A stretch of 64,000 bases of DNA, taken from the NCBI GenBank assembly GCA_017461385.1, contig JAFTXZ010000020.1:1-64000 (forward strand), read 5' to 3'. The first letter of the stretch is position 1, and every line of letters begins with the position of its first letter. This document shows, in pieces, positions 23,803-31,981 of this stretch. The stretch is from Clostridia bacterium. GTDB lineage: Bacteria > Bacillota > Clostridia > Oscillospirales > CAG-272. The notes under the pieces are model-generated. The model made no database searches, had not been told where the DNA came from, and was given only the letters and a program-made list of their open reading frames with translations. A program made the position numbers and the translations under genes.

Positions 23803-25890
23803 ATGAAGACAGTATCTGACTTTTTTGGAACAATGGTGTTTAACGATCAGGTTATGAAGGAGCGTTTGCCCAAGGATGTGTATGATTCCTTGCAAAACAC
23901 TATTCAAAACGGAAAGCATTTAGACCTATCTCTTGCCAACGTAGTAGCTAATGCTATGAAGGATTGGGCAATAGAAAAGGGAGCAACTCATTATACACAC
24001 TGGTTCCAGCCAATGACAGGTATTACTGCCGAGAAGCATGATAGCTTTATTTCTCCAAAAAGCAACTCAACCGTTATTATGGAGTTTTCAGGCAAGGAGC
24101 TTGTAAAGGGTGAAAGCGACGCATCCTCATTCCCCTCAGGTGGACTTCGCGCTACCTTTGAGGCAAGGGGATATACTGCATGGGACCCAACCTCCTATGC
24201 CTTTATCAAGGACGGTGCGCTTTGTATTCCAACTGCCTTTTGCTCCTATGGGGGAGAGGCACTAGATAAAAAGACACCATTGCTTCGCTCAATGGAGGTC
24301 TTGAATAAGGCGGCTGTAAAAATACTACACCTTTTTGGCAATGAGGAGGTTACCTCAGTAAAGCCAACCGTAGGACCTGAGCAGGAGTATTTTCTAGTAG
24401 ATAAGGATATGTATAATAAGCGTCCTGACCTTGTTTATACAGGCAGAACCTTGTTTGGCTCAATGCCACCAAAGGGACAGGAGCTTGACGACCACTATTT
24501 CGGTACAATCAAGCCACAAATCAAATCCTTTATGAAGGATCTTGACTATGAGCTTTGGGCTCTTGGCGTATTTGCAAAAACCGAGCATAACGAAGCAGCA
24601 CCGTCTCAGCATGAGCTTGCTCCGGTATTTACCACAACAAACCTTGCAACTGACCATAATCAGCTCACAATGGAGCTTATGCAGAGGGTGGCAAAGAAGC
24701 ATGGACTTATTTGCTTGCTTCACGAGAAGCCATTTGATGGTGTAAACGGTAGTGGTAAGCACAATAACTGGTCGCTGTCCACAAATACAGGCATGAATTT
24801 GTTTGAGCCTGGTGAAACACCAAGCGAAAACGCGCAGTTCCTCTTGTTCCTATCTGCTGTTATCAGGGCAGTTGACGAATATCAGGACGTTTTGCGTATT
24901 TCAGTAGCCAGTGCAGGTAACGACCACCGTCTTGGCGCAAACGAGGCACCTCCTGCAATTATTTCAATTTTCTTAGGCGAGGAGCTTACGGAAATTTTGA
25001 ATGCAATTGAAAAAGATGAAAAAATAGGCTCTAAGGAAAAGGAGCAAATGCGTGTCGGCGTTCATATTTTGCCAAAGTTTCCTAAGGATACCTCAGACAG
25101 AAACAGAACCTCACCATTTGCATTTACTGGTAATAAGTTTGAGTTTAGAATGCTTGGCTCCTCTGCATCAATCGCAGATACCAACACAGCATTAAATACA
25201 GCAGTTACCCACGTGCTTAACGAGTTTTATAGCATTCTTTCAGAGGCTAAGGACTTCAACGCAACCCTTCACAACCTTATAAGGGACACAATCAAAAACC
25301 ATAAGCGTATTTTCTTTAGTGGAAACGGCTATGATGACGCTTGGGTTAAGGAGGCTGAAAGACGTGGACTTTCCAACCTTAAGTCAACTCCAGAGGCACT
25401 AAAGCACCTTCTTGACGAAAAGAATGTTAAGCTATACACTGAAAACAAGGTGTTTAGTGAAAAGGAGCTTAAGTCCAGATTTGAAATCCTGCTTGAAAGC
25501 TACTCAAAGATTATAAACATTGAGGCGCTTACAATGGTTGATATGGCTAAGAAGCTTATTATTCCTGCAATCTCCAAGTATACAAAAACCCTAGCAGAAA
25601 CCTGCAAGGTTAAAAACGAGCTAGGTGTAAATTGCATGTATGAGAGCATGGTTAACGAAAAGCTATCTGACCTTCTTTCCGAGGCGTTTAAGACTACTCT
25701 TGAGCTTGAGAAAAGGAGAAAAGAGGTTAGCGAAATCAAGGGTGCTTACGAAAAGGCGCACTCCTATGAGGAAATCGTGCTAGCCACAATGAACAAGCTA
25801 AGAGAAGCGTGCGATGAGGCTGAAAAGCTAACAGCGCGTGAGTATTGGCCAATGCCAGACTATGGCGAGCTATTATTCGGCATAAGATAA
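23803..25890 (+). CDS. glnN: Glutamine synthetase type III
   Basis: A 695-residue glutamine synthetase of the GlnN (GSIII) class, which makes glutamine from glutamate, ammonia and ATP as a double-ring dodecamer. Typical GSIII parts are the N-terminal FGTMVFND, HYTHWFQPMTGITAEKHDSF, the active-site SFPSGGLRATFEARGY and VGPEQEYFLVD. Further on are NEAAPSQHELAPVF, GSGKHNNWSLSTN and RNRTSPFAFTGNKFEFR. Length (about 700) is normal. It is a single gene with its own promoter, GGAG before the ATG and a strong terminator. No adjacent amt or glnK is seen. Confidence 0.96.
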   Translation: MKTVSDFFGTMVFNDQVMKERLPKDVYDSLQNTIQNGKHLDLSLANVVANAMKDWAIEKGATHYTHWFQPMTGITAEKHDSFISPKSNSTVIMEFSGKELVKGESDASSFPSGGLRATFEARGYTAWDPTSYAFIKDGALCIPTAFCSYGGEALDKKTPLLRSMEVLNKAAVKILHLFGNEEVTSVKPTVGPEQEYFLVDKDMYNKRPDLVYTGRTLFGSMPPKGQELDDHYFGTIKPQIKSFMKDLDYELWALGVFAKTEHNEAAPSQHELAPVFTTTNLATDHNQLTMELMQRVAKKHGLICLLHEKPFDGVNGSGKHNNWSLSTNTGMNLFEPGETPSENAQFLLFLSAVIRAVDEYQDVLRISVASAGNDHRLGANEAPPAIISIFLGEELTEILNAIEKDEKIGSKEKEQMRVGVHILPKFPKDTSDRNRTSPFAFTGNKFEFRMLGSSASIADTNTALNTAVTHVLNEFYSILSEAKDFNATLHNLIRDTIKNHKRIFFSGNGYDDAWVKEAERRGLSNLKSTPEALKHLLDEKNVKLYTENKVFSEKELKSRFEILLESYSKIINIEALTMVDMAKKLIIPAISKYTKTLAETCKVKNELGVNCMYESMVNEKLSDLLSEAFKTTLELEKRRKEVSEIKGAYEKAHSYEEIVLATMNKLREACDEAEKLTAREYWPMPDYGELLFGIR

Positions 25891-25891
25891 A

Positions 25892-25931
25892 CAAAAAAGC
25901 GACTTTCCTAAACGGAAAATCGCTTTTTTTA
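25892..25931 (+). terminator. glnN terminator
   Basis: AAAAAAGCGACTTTCC pairs with GGAAAATCGCTTTTTT around TAAAC. Confidence 0.88.
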
Positions 25932-25942
25932 TTCATATACTA

Positions 25943-25971
25943 TTGACAAAGATACTTTAGTGTGCTAAAAT
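25943..25971 (+). promoter_or_regulatory. Promoter of the T-box-trpB transcript
   Basis: TTGACA, 17-bp spacer, TAAAAT with TG one base upstream. Confidence 0.8.
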
Positions 25972-25977
25972 ACTTGC

Positions 25978-26268
25978 ATATAGAAACCGTTGAGACGGAG
26001 ATAAAGGTAGTTATGCTTCCACAGAGAGTCCACGCTTGCTGAGAATTGGGCGAAAAACAGGCTATCAAATGGACCGTTGAGGGCGTGGTCAAAGGCGTTT
26101 TGCTGAGTATTCCACGACGTAGGGCACACGTTAGTGTCAGGAATATGCTAGTATTCTAAAAAGTGCACGCGCTAGCGTGAAAGCAAGGTGGCACCGCGGA
26201 TAATGTTATTCGTCCTTGGAAAAAGAAAGCTGATTAAAGTGGTTTTCTGTCCAAGGCATTTTTATTTT
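25978..26268 (+). ncRNA. T-box leader, tRNA-Trp specific
   Basis: The conserved stem I element AGAGAG lies near 26023. The T-box bulge sequence AAGGTGGCACCGCG lies at 26185-26198. The terminator pairs CGTCCTTGGA with TCCAAGGCA, followed by TTTTTATTTTT (about 26212-26268). The likely specifier is TGG (26070-26072) in ATCAAATGGACC, a tryptophan codon. The TGGC of the bulge fits a tRNA with discriminator G, as in tRNA-Trp. Uncharged tRNA-Trp should therefore permit transcription of the downstream trpB. Confidence 0.9.
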
Positions 26269-26281
26269 TCACACTCAATTA

Positions 26282-26491
26282 ACTGTGTTGTGCGTTGTTG
26301 CTCCTCATTGCCAAATTCGACTATCACAAGATAGCCTTCATCTGTCAATTGCGGTGCGCCTAGCCCAGCTTGTTACTTGAGCGTGAAAACGCAAAAAACT
26401 GCGTTGTGCGTCGTTGCTCCTCATTGCCAAATTCGACTATCGAAACGAAAGATAGCCTTCATCTGTCAATTGTGGTGAACCAGCCCAACTT
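26282..26491 (+). repeat. Two imperfect ~92-bp repeats between T-box and trpB
   Basis: Copies at about 26282-26371 and 26398-26491 share long identical blocks (GTTGCTCCTCATTGCC, GATAGCCTTCATCTGTCAAT). Each holds a small hairpin CTATC/GATAG whose loop differs (ACAA in one copy, GAAACGAAA in the other). A third fragment (TGCGTTGTGT) lies near 26499. The loop change with a preserved stem suggests an RNA structure. No coding function is evident. Confidence 0.75.
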
Positions 26492-26525
26492 AAAAATATG
26501 CGTTGTGTATAAAGGAGTAATTACT

Positions 26526-26564
26526 ATGAACCTATATAAACGATGGCGAGGCTTAGTTATTTAG
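26526..26564 (+). CDS. Possible trp leader peptide, 12 residues
   Basis: A very short frame, MNLYKRWRGLVI, preceded by a strong AAAGGAG and placed 54 bases before trpB. It has one tryptophan codon, a frequent feature of leader peptides that sense charged tRNA-Trp. I see no clear attenuator hairpin between it and trpB, so the mechanism is open; translational coupling or ribosome loading are alternatives. Existence as a translated gene is inferred only from the ribosome binding site and context. Confidence 0.45.
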   Translation: MNLYKRWRGLVI

Positions 26565-26618
26565 TCAAAAATTGAAAAGCAACATAAATTAGAAATAGAA
26601 TTAAGGAGATATAGAAAA

Positions 26619-27836
26619 ATGGAATTTAATGGAGTAAATTTTGATACTTATTTTAAGAACTATCCAAATGCCGAGGGCTACTATGGAAGATATGGTGGAG
26701 CATATATTTCAGAGGAATTAAAGCAGGCTATGGAGGAAATTAACGAGGCTTACTTTACAATCTGCAAGTCAAGAAAGTTTATCAGCGAACTTCGAAAAAT
26801 TCGTAAGGAATTTCAAGGCAGACCAACACCAATTTCGCACCTTGAAAGACTTTCAACCAAAATTGGCAACGTTCAGCTATACGTTAAGAGAGAGGATCTA
26901 AATCACACAGGCGCACACAAGCTTAACCACTGTATGGGCGAGGCTCTTTTGGCAAAGTATATGGGTAAGAAAAAGGTTATAGCAGAAACAGGCGCAGGCC
27001 AGCACGGAGTTGCTCTTGCAACAGCGGCTGCATATTTCGGACTAGAGTGCGATATTTATATGGGCTCCGTTGATATAAAGAAGCAAGCGCCAAACGTAGC
27101 TAGAATGAAAATTCTAGGTGCGAATGTCATTGAGGTAACAGAGGGACTTGCAACCCTTAAGGAAGCAGTTGACGCAGCCTTTGCCGCATATTCAAGGGAG
27201 TATAAGGACGCAATTTATTGTATTGGCTCAGTTGTAGGACCACATCCATTTCCAATGATGGTAAGAGACTTCCAAAGCGTTGTAGGCATTGAGGCAAGAG
27301 AGCAGTTTGTTGAAATGACAGGTGAATTGCCTGACGCAGTGGTTGCATGTGTAGGTGGTGGATCAAACGCTATGGGTATGTTCTCAGGCTTCCTGAACTA
27401 CCCAGTTGATATTTACGGCATTGAGCCTCTTGGCAGAGGCACAGCACTGGGCGACCACGCAGCCAGCCTCCAGTATGGTGAGGAGGGAATTATGCACGGC
27501 TTCAACAGCATTATGCTAAAGGATGAAAACGGCGACCCAGCTCCTGTATATTCAGTTGCAAGTGGACTTGACTACCCATCCTCAGGCCCTGAGCATGCAT
27601 TTTTGCACGACCTTGGCAGAGTAAAGTACGACGTAGTAAACGACGAGGAAACTATTGATGCATTCTTTGAGCTTTCTAGAATGGAGGGAATTATTCCGGC
27701 TATTGAAAGCTCTCACGCAGTTGCTTATGGAATTAAGCTTGCAAAGCAAATGAAAAAGGGCTCAATTCTTATTTGCCTATCTGGTAGAGGCGACAAGGAT
27801 ATGGACTATATCATTGAAAACTACGGAATCAGATAA
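26619..27836 (+). CDS. trpB: Tryptophan synthase beta subunit, orphan
   Basis: PLP enzyme joining indole and serine to tryptophan, 405 residues, TrpB1 length. The PLP lysine motif [10 protein letters not shown], the phosphate-binding GGGSNAMGM, and [15 protein letters not shown] and [13 protein letters not shown] are all intact. AAGGAG precedes the ATG. No trpA or any other trp gene adjoins it; the gene stands alone behind a Trp T-box and ends in a terminator. Alone, TrpB can use free indole, so indole salvage from neighbours is a plausible role. TrpA could also be encoded elsewhere. Confidence 0.95.
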   Translation: MEFNGVNFDTYFKNYPNAEGYYGRYGGAYISEELKQAMEEINEAYFTICKSRKFISELRKIRKEFQGRPTPISHLERLSTKIGNVQLYVKREDLNHTGAHKLNHCMGEALLAKYMGKKKVIAETGAGQHGVALATAAAYFGLECDIYMGSVDIKKQAPNVARMKILGANVIEVTEGLATLKEAVDAAFAAYSREYKDAIYCIGSVVGPHPFPMMVRDFQSVVGIEAREQFVEMTGELPDAVVACVGGGSNAMGMFSGFLNYPVDIYGIEPLGRGTALGDHAASLQYGEEGIMHGFNSIMLKDENGDPAPVYSVASGLDYPSSGPEHAFLHDLGRVKYDVVNDEETIDAFFELSRMEGIIPAIESSHAVAYGIKLAKQMKKGSILICLSGRGDKDMDYIIENYGIR

Positions 27837-27838
27837 AT

Positions 27839-27870
27839 AAAAAAATCCCAACACAGGTTGGGATTTTTTT
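27839..27870 (+). terminator. trpB terminator
   Basis: AAAAATCCCAAC pairs with GTTGGGATTTTT, followed by further T. Confidence 0.9.
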
Positions 27871-27871
27871 A

Positions 27872-27900
27872 TTGTAATATTGACAAATATATGCTATAAT
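27872..27900 (+). promoter_or_regulatory. Promoter with extended -10
   Basis: TATAAT at 27895-27900 preceded by TGC (extended -10). A weak TTGTAA lies 17 bp upstream. A TTGACA also lies here, but only 10 bp from the -10. Confidence 0.55.
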
Positions 27901-27929
27901 TAAAATAGAAAAAGGAAAGGAGCATTGCT

Positions 27930-28313
27930 ATGGAAGAAACAAGAAAATCTAAAGCGTCAAAGGTGCTTCTCATAATTGGCGCCATAATCATTATATTATC
28001 AGCACTAGCTTATCTGATTTTTCAAATAGCTTTATTTGTGGATGTAGCGACTGTTCAGCCAGATCCGGATGCTACCATTGACCCGGAGGGAATCAATAAA
28101 GCGGCCTATGTAATTATAACGATAGTCAGCACAATCATTGCAGTAATTGCTCATCTTGTTGGTATGGTGGTAACGGGTATAGGCTTAGTCTTGAACAAGG
28201 CCTCAGGAGAAAGAAGCGCAAAGCGTACACTTTTGGGTGGCTTACAAATGGTGCTTCCAATAATAATATACGCAATTGGAATTGTCTCCATTTTCATAAT
28301 AGAGCATGTTTAA
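27930..28313 (+). CDS. Small three-pass membrane protein, unknown function
   Basis: A 127-residue hydrophobic protein with three predicted membrane segments (about residues 11-33, 50-80 and 98-125) and a short acidic loop containing PDPDATIDPEG. I know no family for it. AAAGGAG precedes the ATG. It has its own promoter and terminator. The following gene (28409) encodes a second small membrane protein of the same style. Confidence 0.65.
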   Translation: MEETRKSKASKVLLIIGAIIIILSALAYLIFQIALFVDVATVQPDPDATIDPEGINKAAYVIITIVSTIIAVIAHLVGMVVTGIGLVLNKASGERSAKRTLLGGLQMVLPIIIYAIGIVSIFIIEHV

Positions 28314-28315
28314 TA

Positions 28316-28346
28316 AAAATACCTGTGGAAGCACAGGTATTTTTTT
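28316..28346 (+). terminator. Intrinsic terminator
   Basis: ATACCTGTG-GAAG-CACAGGTAT followed by a T-run. Confidence 0.88.
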
Positions 28347-28357
28347 ACATATAAATA

Positions 28358-28386
28358 TTGAAGTGGCAGTGGTTTTGTGCTACAAT
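28358..28386 (+). promoter_or_regulatory. Promoter for gene at 28409
   Basis: TTGAAG, 17-bp spacer, TACAAT with TG one base upstream. Confidence 0.65.
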
Positions 28387-28408
28387 GGTAAAAAAGGAGG
28401 GGATTGAA

Positions 28409-28864
28409 ATGGCAGAGGAAAAGAAGGACACTAACAAGGAAGCCCCCAAAAAAGCAGAGGTAAAGGCACCTGAAAAAGAGGAGCCAAAAAAATCAAGTCC
28501 ACAAAAATCTAGCTCTAAAAAAATAGATTACACAAAGAAGCGTTATACCAAAACTGGTGTTTCTTGTACAATAATTCTTGTAATAACCATAGCTATTATT
28601 GTTGCTGTGCTTACAAGCTCCACAGGCTTCAATAAGGAGCTATATACTCTGGCTGTATGGGTTACGGCAACTATATCAACCATTAGCTTAATCCCATTAA
28701 CTGCGTATTCTGCAGTTGCCCTTGCACGTGTAATTAAAGGTGTCAAGGCTCAAAAAACAAAGGCAACGCCTAGGCAAATAGGTGAAATTGTATGGTTTTC
28801 CATACTTACCCTTGCGCCCTCGCTGGTTTTGCTTTTCACACTCTTAAGCATTCTATGGCAGTAA
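28409..28864 (+). CDS. Membrane protein with Lys/Glu-rich N-terminus, unknown function
   Basis: A 151-residue protein. The first ~50 residues are a low-complexity stretch of lysine, glutamate, proline and serine. Three hydrophobic segments follow. The start at 28409 is set by an AGGAGGGG nine bases upstream; the in-frame codons further up lie in the promoter. The charged tail followed by membrane helices resembles other small proteins of this genome, for instance 11919-12785. No function can be assigned. Confidence 0.65.
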   Translation: MAEEKKDTNKEAPKKAEVKAPEKEEPKKSSPQKSSSKKIDYTKKRYTKTGVSCTIILVITIAIIVAVLTSSTGFNKELYTLAVWVTATISTISLIPLTAYSAVALARVIKGVKAQKTKATPRQIGEIVWFSILTLAPSLVLLFTLLSILWQ

Positions 28865-28866
28865 AT

Positions 28867-28893
28867 AAAAAGCACCACTAGGTGCTTTTTTTA
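28867..28893 (+). terminator. Intrinsic terminator
   Basis: AAAAAGCACC-ACTA-GGTGCTTTTT, placed just upstream of the S-component gene at 28909. Confidence 0.85.
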
Positions 28894-28908
28894 GAAGAAA
28901 GGCTATTT

Positions 28909-29445
28909 ATGAAAAACAAAGGCTTATATAAATTAGTAATATCTGCCCTTTTTTTGTCAATGGGAATGGTGCTTCCACTTCTTACAGGACAAATCAAGGA
29001 AATTGGCGACAGCCTGCTTCCAATGCATCTGCCTGTTATGCTGTGTGGAGCAATTTGTGGCTGGAAATATGGCTTTGTAGTAGGGGCAATCCTGCCATTT
29101 TTAAGGTCTCTGTGCTTTGGTATGCCACCACTTTACCCAAACGCTGTTTGGATGGCAGTGGAGCTTTCAATTTACGGATTAGTCATAGGAATAATGTACT
29201 TAGGGTTTGAAAACAGGAGAGGGCGCACAATAATTTCCCTTGTTACCGCAATGCTTTGTGGCAGAATAGGATGGGGAATAGCGAAATCAATTCTCTTAGG
29301 AGTGGTAGGAAAGGGCTTTACGGCAGAATCATTTTTGGTGGGTGGCTTTGTTGATTCACTTCCAGGAATAGCTGTGCAAATCATTTTAATTCCCATAATT
29401 TTAAGATCTTATGAAAGAGTATTGGCTAAGGGAAGTAAAGTGTAA
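28909..29445 (+). CDS. ECF transporter S component family protein
   Basis: A 178-residue hydrophobic protein with about six membrane segments and the look of a vitamin-binding S component of an energy-coupling factor transporter. Supporting stretches are the early LSMGMVLPLLTG, then LPMHLPVMLCGAICGWKYG and the late GFVDSLPGIAVQI. S components pair with a shared EcfT and two ATPases, which are not in this window. The substrate is not predictable, and no riboswitch precedes it. GAAAGG marks the ATG at 28909. A terminator lies just upstream, so it depends on read-through or a promoter I do not see. Confidence 0.78.
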   Translation: MKNKGLYKLVISALFLSMGMVLPLLTGQIKEIGDSLLPMHLPVMLCGAICGWKYGFVVGAILPFLRSLCFGMPPLYPNAVWMAVELSIYGLVIGIMYLGFENRRGRTIISLVTAMLCGRIGWGIAKSILLGVVGKGFTAESFLVGGFVDSLPGIAVQIILIPIILRSYERVLAKGSKV

Positions 29446-29459
29446 AAAGAGCTTAGATA

Positions 29460-29491
29460 ATAAAAAAAGCGACACAGAGTCGCTTTTTTTA
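29460..29491. terminator. Bidirectional terminator
   Basis: AAAAAAAGCGAC-ACAGA-GTCGCTTTTTTT, shared by the S-component gene and the convergent phosphodiesterase gene. Confidence 0.9.
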
Positions 29492-30208
29492 TTCCAAAAT
29501 GTTACTTGTAATGTAGTCAATGCCCCAGCTGATAAGGACATCTGCATTTTCGCACGTGTCAACCGTCCAGCAGTTCACCAAAAGACCCGCCTTGTGGCAC
29601 GCATCAATTTGCTCCTTTGTTAGATCTCTTACCCAAACGTCTACGTCTATTTTATCTCTTTGTAATCTTTCAATCTCGCTGTCAGTTATTTTCCAAAATA
29701 GATACTGTGCACTTTGGTTTGGCAAAAACTCTCTTACCTTTAGAAGATTTTCGTATATAAAGGAGATAAAGGTGGTGTTATCAATATATCCAAGCTCAGT
29801 TATTATATCAATTATTTCCTTGATGCTTTCCTTGCTAAAATCAGCCTTTAGCTCAAGAATAGCCTTTTTTTCATATTTTTTGCAAATTTTGATGTAGCTT
29901 TCAAGACTACATGGACACAGGTCTGCTCTGTCAAGGGAGCCGTCCTTATCAAAAAATCTTACCTGACTTAGACTTTCAAAGGTCTCCTTTTCAATATAAA
30001 TCTCCTTGCCAGAAAGCCTTTTGTAATTGTCATCATGTCCCAGAATGTACTTGCCATCTGCAGTTTTGTAAACGTCGGTTTCAATTCCGTAATAGGAGCG
30101 ATTTCCTGCTGCAACGAAAGCTGAGGCAGTATTTTCAACCTCAATTCCTGAAAGGCCTCTATGGGCAATTATTTTAGTGTTATGCTTTTCGACCTTAATA
30201 GTATTCAT
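29489..30208 (-). CDS. Glycerophosphodiester phosphodiesterase
   Basis: A 239-residue GDPD-family enzyme that hydrolyses glycerophosphodiesters to sn-glycerol 3-phosphate and an alcohol. The catalytic pattern is complete: IIAHRGLSG (first histidine and arginine), ENTASAF, GIETDVYKT (metal-binding glutamate and aspartate) and ILGHDDNYKR (second histidine). There is no signal peptide, so it acts in the cytoplasm. The ATG at 30208 has GAGGA seven bases upstream, created where the cyclase gene ends. The two genes form an operon. Confidence 0.92.
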   Translation of the reverse strand: MNTIKVEKHNTKIIAHRGLSGIEVENTASAFVAAGNRSYYGIETDVYKTADGKYILGHDDNYKRLSGKEIYIEKETFESLSQVRFFDKDGSLDRADLCPCSLESYIKICKKYEKKAILELKADFSKESIKEIIDIITELGYIDNTTFISFIYENLLKVREFLPNQSAQYLFWKITDSEIERLQRDKIDVDVWVRDLTKEQIDACHKAGLLVNCWTVDTCENADVLISWGIDYITSNILE

Positions 30209-30218
30209 ATCTAAATCC

Positions 30219-30860
30219 TCACTCAATTATTGCTATTGCTCTTGCTGGAGAGCCGTCTGCGTTTTTAATATTAAGTGGTAAGCAAACAAGGGTAAATAGC
30301 TTGTTACCACATAGATCAAGGTCCTTAAGGCTTTCAATATTTATTATGCTTGCCTTAGAAAATAATGCTTGATGCTTTTTAAGTCCCGTTTTTACCTGGT
30401 CAATGCTAACCACGTCAAATCCAATTCCCTTGTAATTCCCGTTTGCTATAAAATCTATAGCATCATCACTTAGCACAGGGAATGGAGAAAAGTACTCATC
30501 AGTACCCCATTTTTTGTCCCAGCCTGTATTGAATAGTAAAAACTCAGCCTCCTTAGCGCTTTCACCATAGCTCTTGATAAGCTCAAGGGGAATTTCCTCT
30601 CCTGTCCTTAATTTGCGACAATCAATAACCAGCGCCTTGCCTAAAAATTGATCCACCTCAAAGCTATCAAGCGTAGGAGCGTTTTTGTAAATGTGGGCAG
30701 GGGCATCAATGTGTGTGCCCGTATGGCTGGACATAGAAAGCCGTGTTTCTCTGAAGCTATCAGTGTCGTAGGTGTTGGTGGTTATAAATTCAGGGTCCTT
30801 TGTCCCGGGATAAACCGGCATACCATCGTGTATATAGTGGGTTAAGTCAATAATTTTCAT
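30219..30860 (-). CDS. Cyclase family metal-dependent hydrolase (kynurenine formamidase-like)
   Basis: A 213-residue member of the cyclase/kynurenine formamidase family (PF04199 type). The signature HTGTHIDAPAH near residues 46-56 provides the metal-binding histidines and aspartate. The beginning MKIIDLTHYIHDGMPVYPG is typical. Members hydrolyse amides or cyclic compounds. Kynurenine formamidase is one possibility, but no tryptophan-degradation genes adjoin. It precedes the GDPD gene in a two-gene unit. Confidence 0.88.
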   Translation of the reverse strand: MKIIDLTHYIHDGMPVYPGTKDPEFITTNTYDTDSFRETRLSMSSHTGTHIDAPAHIYKNAPTLDSFEVDQFLGKALVIDCRKLRTGEEIPLELIKSYGESAKEAEFLLFNTGWDKKWGTDEYFSPFPVLSDDAIDFIANGNYKGIGFDVVSIDQVKTGLKKHQALFSKASIINIESLKDLDLCGNKLFTLVCLPLNIKNADGSPARAIAIIE

Positions 30861-30930
30861 TGTGTAGTCCTTTATTTTAATTATAATGTAATTCTATCAC
30901 AAACTTAAGATGAATTCAATCCGTTTATCA

Positions 30931-30963
30931 AAAAAATAACCCCTGATGCGTAAGCATCAAGGG
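30931..30963 (-). terminator. Terminator of the metallopeptidase gene
   Basis: On the minus strand CCCTTGATGC pairs with GCATCAGGGG, followed by TTATTTTTTT. Confidence 0.8.
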
Positions 30964-30969
30964 CGTAGG

Positions 30970-31902
30970 CTAAACAGCATCGCTCATGATTTTGTCGTAA
31001 AGCTCCTCGAAAAGCTGATAGGAGACTGGATAAATGATTTTGGCTAGCTCAATGGAATCCTCGATTCCGAGAACCTTGTTGGCAAAGCACTCGGCAAAGA
31101 ATTCGACACCGTAATGGGATGGAAGCGAGAAGTAACCAATGGAATGACCAGGGAAGATGCGGGTTATATCCAGTTGACTACTGAGCATATCGAGTATAAC
31201 ACTATACTTTTTAGTAAAGCGCTTATATACCTCACTGGCAAGGACCCTTTTGTCAATGTTAGCGTAATCATTGGTATATTTGATTTTACAAAGAAGAGAG
31301 GAGTAAACCTTGCGTAGCTCGTCCTTTGCACGCAAGGACGTACAATTTGTAAACGAATAATGGGCAAGAGAATAGGCAACACAAAGCTGAAGACGCTTTG
31401 TATAGTTGGAGGCAAGCTCTGGTTCAAGCTCCTTGACCACCTCGCTAACAAATTTAGCAAGTATGATTTGATAAATGGCAAGTGCATTTTCCTTAACCTC
31501 CCTTCTAAGGGTACGATCAAGAGACGTACCATTTGAAAGGGTGCAAACTGCACTAGGCGCTGAAACGTGAATACGCTTGCTTGTCTGAGTGTAATTGTAC
31601 CTTTTCAAGGAAGCGTCGTCTAGGTTGTCAAGGGCGTGGGCAAGCTCGTGAAAAAAGGATACTGGATCTGTGGCTTTTCCACATTTGAAATACACAGTGT
31701 TCTTGTGAGAGTAGTAATAGTAGGAGGAGCAGGTTCCAAATTTTATCCTCTTTTTTACAGCTAGTCTGTAAATTTTATCAAGATTTTGAGGACTAATTTT
31801 TGAAAGAAGGGTGGAAAAATGGTTCTCGGGATTCTTGATTTTGTTAGTATAAAGATCCACATTTTCCTTGAAATAGCTTGTAAATGCTTGTATTGTGTCC
31901 AT
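30970..31902 (-). CDS. Putative zinc metallopeptidase with HELAH motif
   Basis: A 310-residue soluble protein without signal peptide. It has a classic zinc site, FFHELAHALD (residues about 83-92). About 190 residues later it has EFFAECFANKVLG, which can supply the third zinc ligand. This layout, HExxHxxx followed by an [E]FFAExF helix, resembles the catalytic domain of anthrax lethal factor-type (ATLF-like) peptidases. No export signal or toxin-delivery domain is present. Its ATG is preceded by AAGGAG, which is masked by an upstream inverted repeat (31904-31972). It follows a membrane-protein gene. Substrate unknown. Confidence 0.7.
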   Translation of the reverse strand: MDTIQAFTSYFKENVDLYTNKIKNPENHFSTLLSKISPQNLDKIYRLAVKKRIKFGTCSSYYYYSHKNTVYFKCGKATDPVSFFHELAHALDNLDDASLKRYNYTQTSKRIHVSAPSAVCTLSNGTSLDRTLRREVKENALAIYQIILAKFVSEVVKELEPELASNYTKRLQLCVAYSLAHYSFTNCTSLRAKDELRKVYSSLLCKIKYTNDYANIDKRVLASEVYKRFTKKYSVILDMLSSQLDITRIFPGHSIGYFSLPSHYGVEFFAECFANKVLGIEDSIELAKIIYPVSYQLFEELYDKIMSDAV

Positions 31903-31903
31903 A

Positions 31904-31972
31904 CAATTCTCCTTAATTTTTGAAACGGGTTAGGTTGACTCTGCTTATCTATACGCCCGTTAAGGAGAATTG
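31904..31972 (-). promoter_or_regulatory. Inverted repeat sequestering the ribosome binding site
   Basis: In the minus-strand RNA, CAATTCTCCTTAA (31972 to 31960) is perfectly complementary to TTAAGGAGAATTG (31916 to 31904). The second arm contains the Shine-Dalgarno sequence and reaches one base from the start codon. An inner stem AACGGG/CCCGTT extends it. Folded, the hairpin would block translation of the metallopeptidase gene. Confidence 0.75.
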
Positions 31973-31981
31973 AATTTTCAA

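Noticed and set aside
26370..26564. 64-residue frame running through the repeat pair into the leader peptide
   Set aside because: Its upstream part is the repeat; only the ATG at 26526 has a ribosome binding site, so only the 12-residue frame was kept as a candidate.
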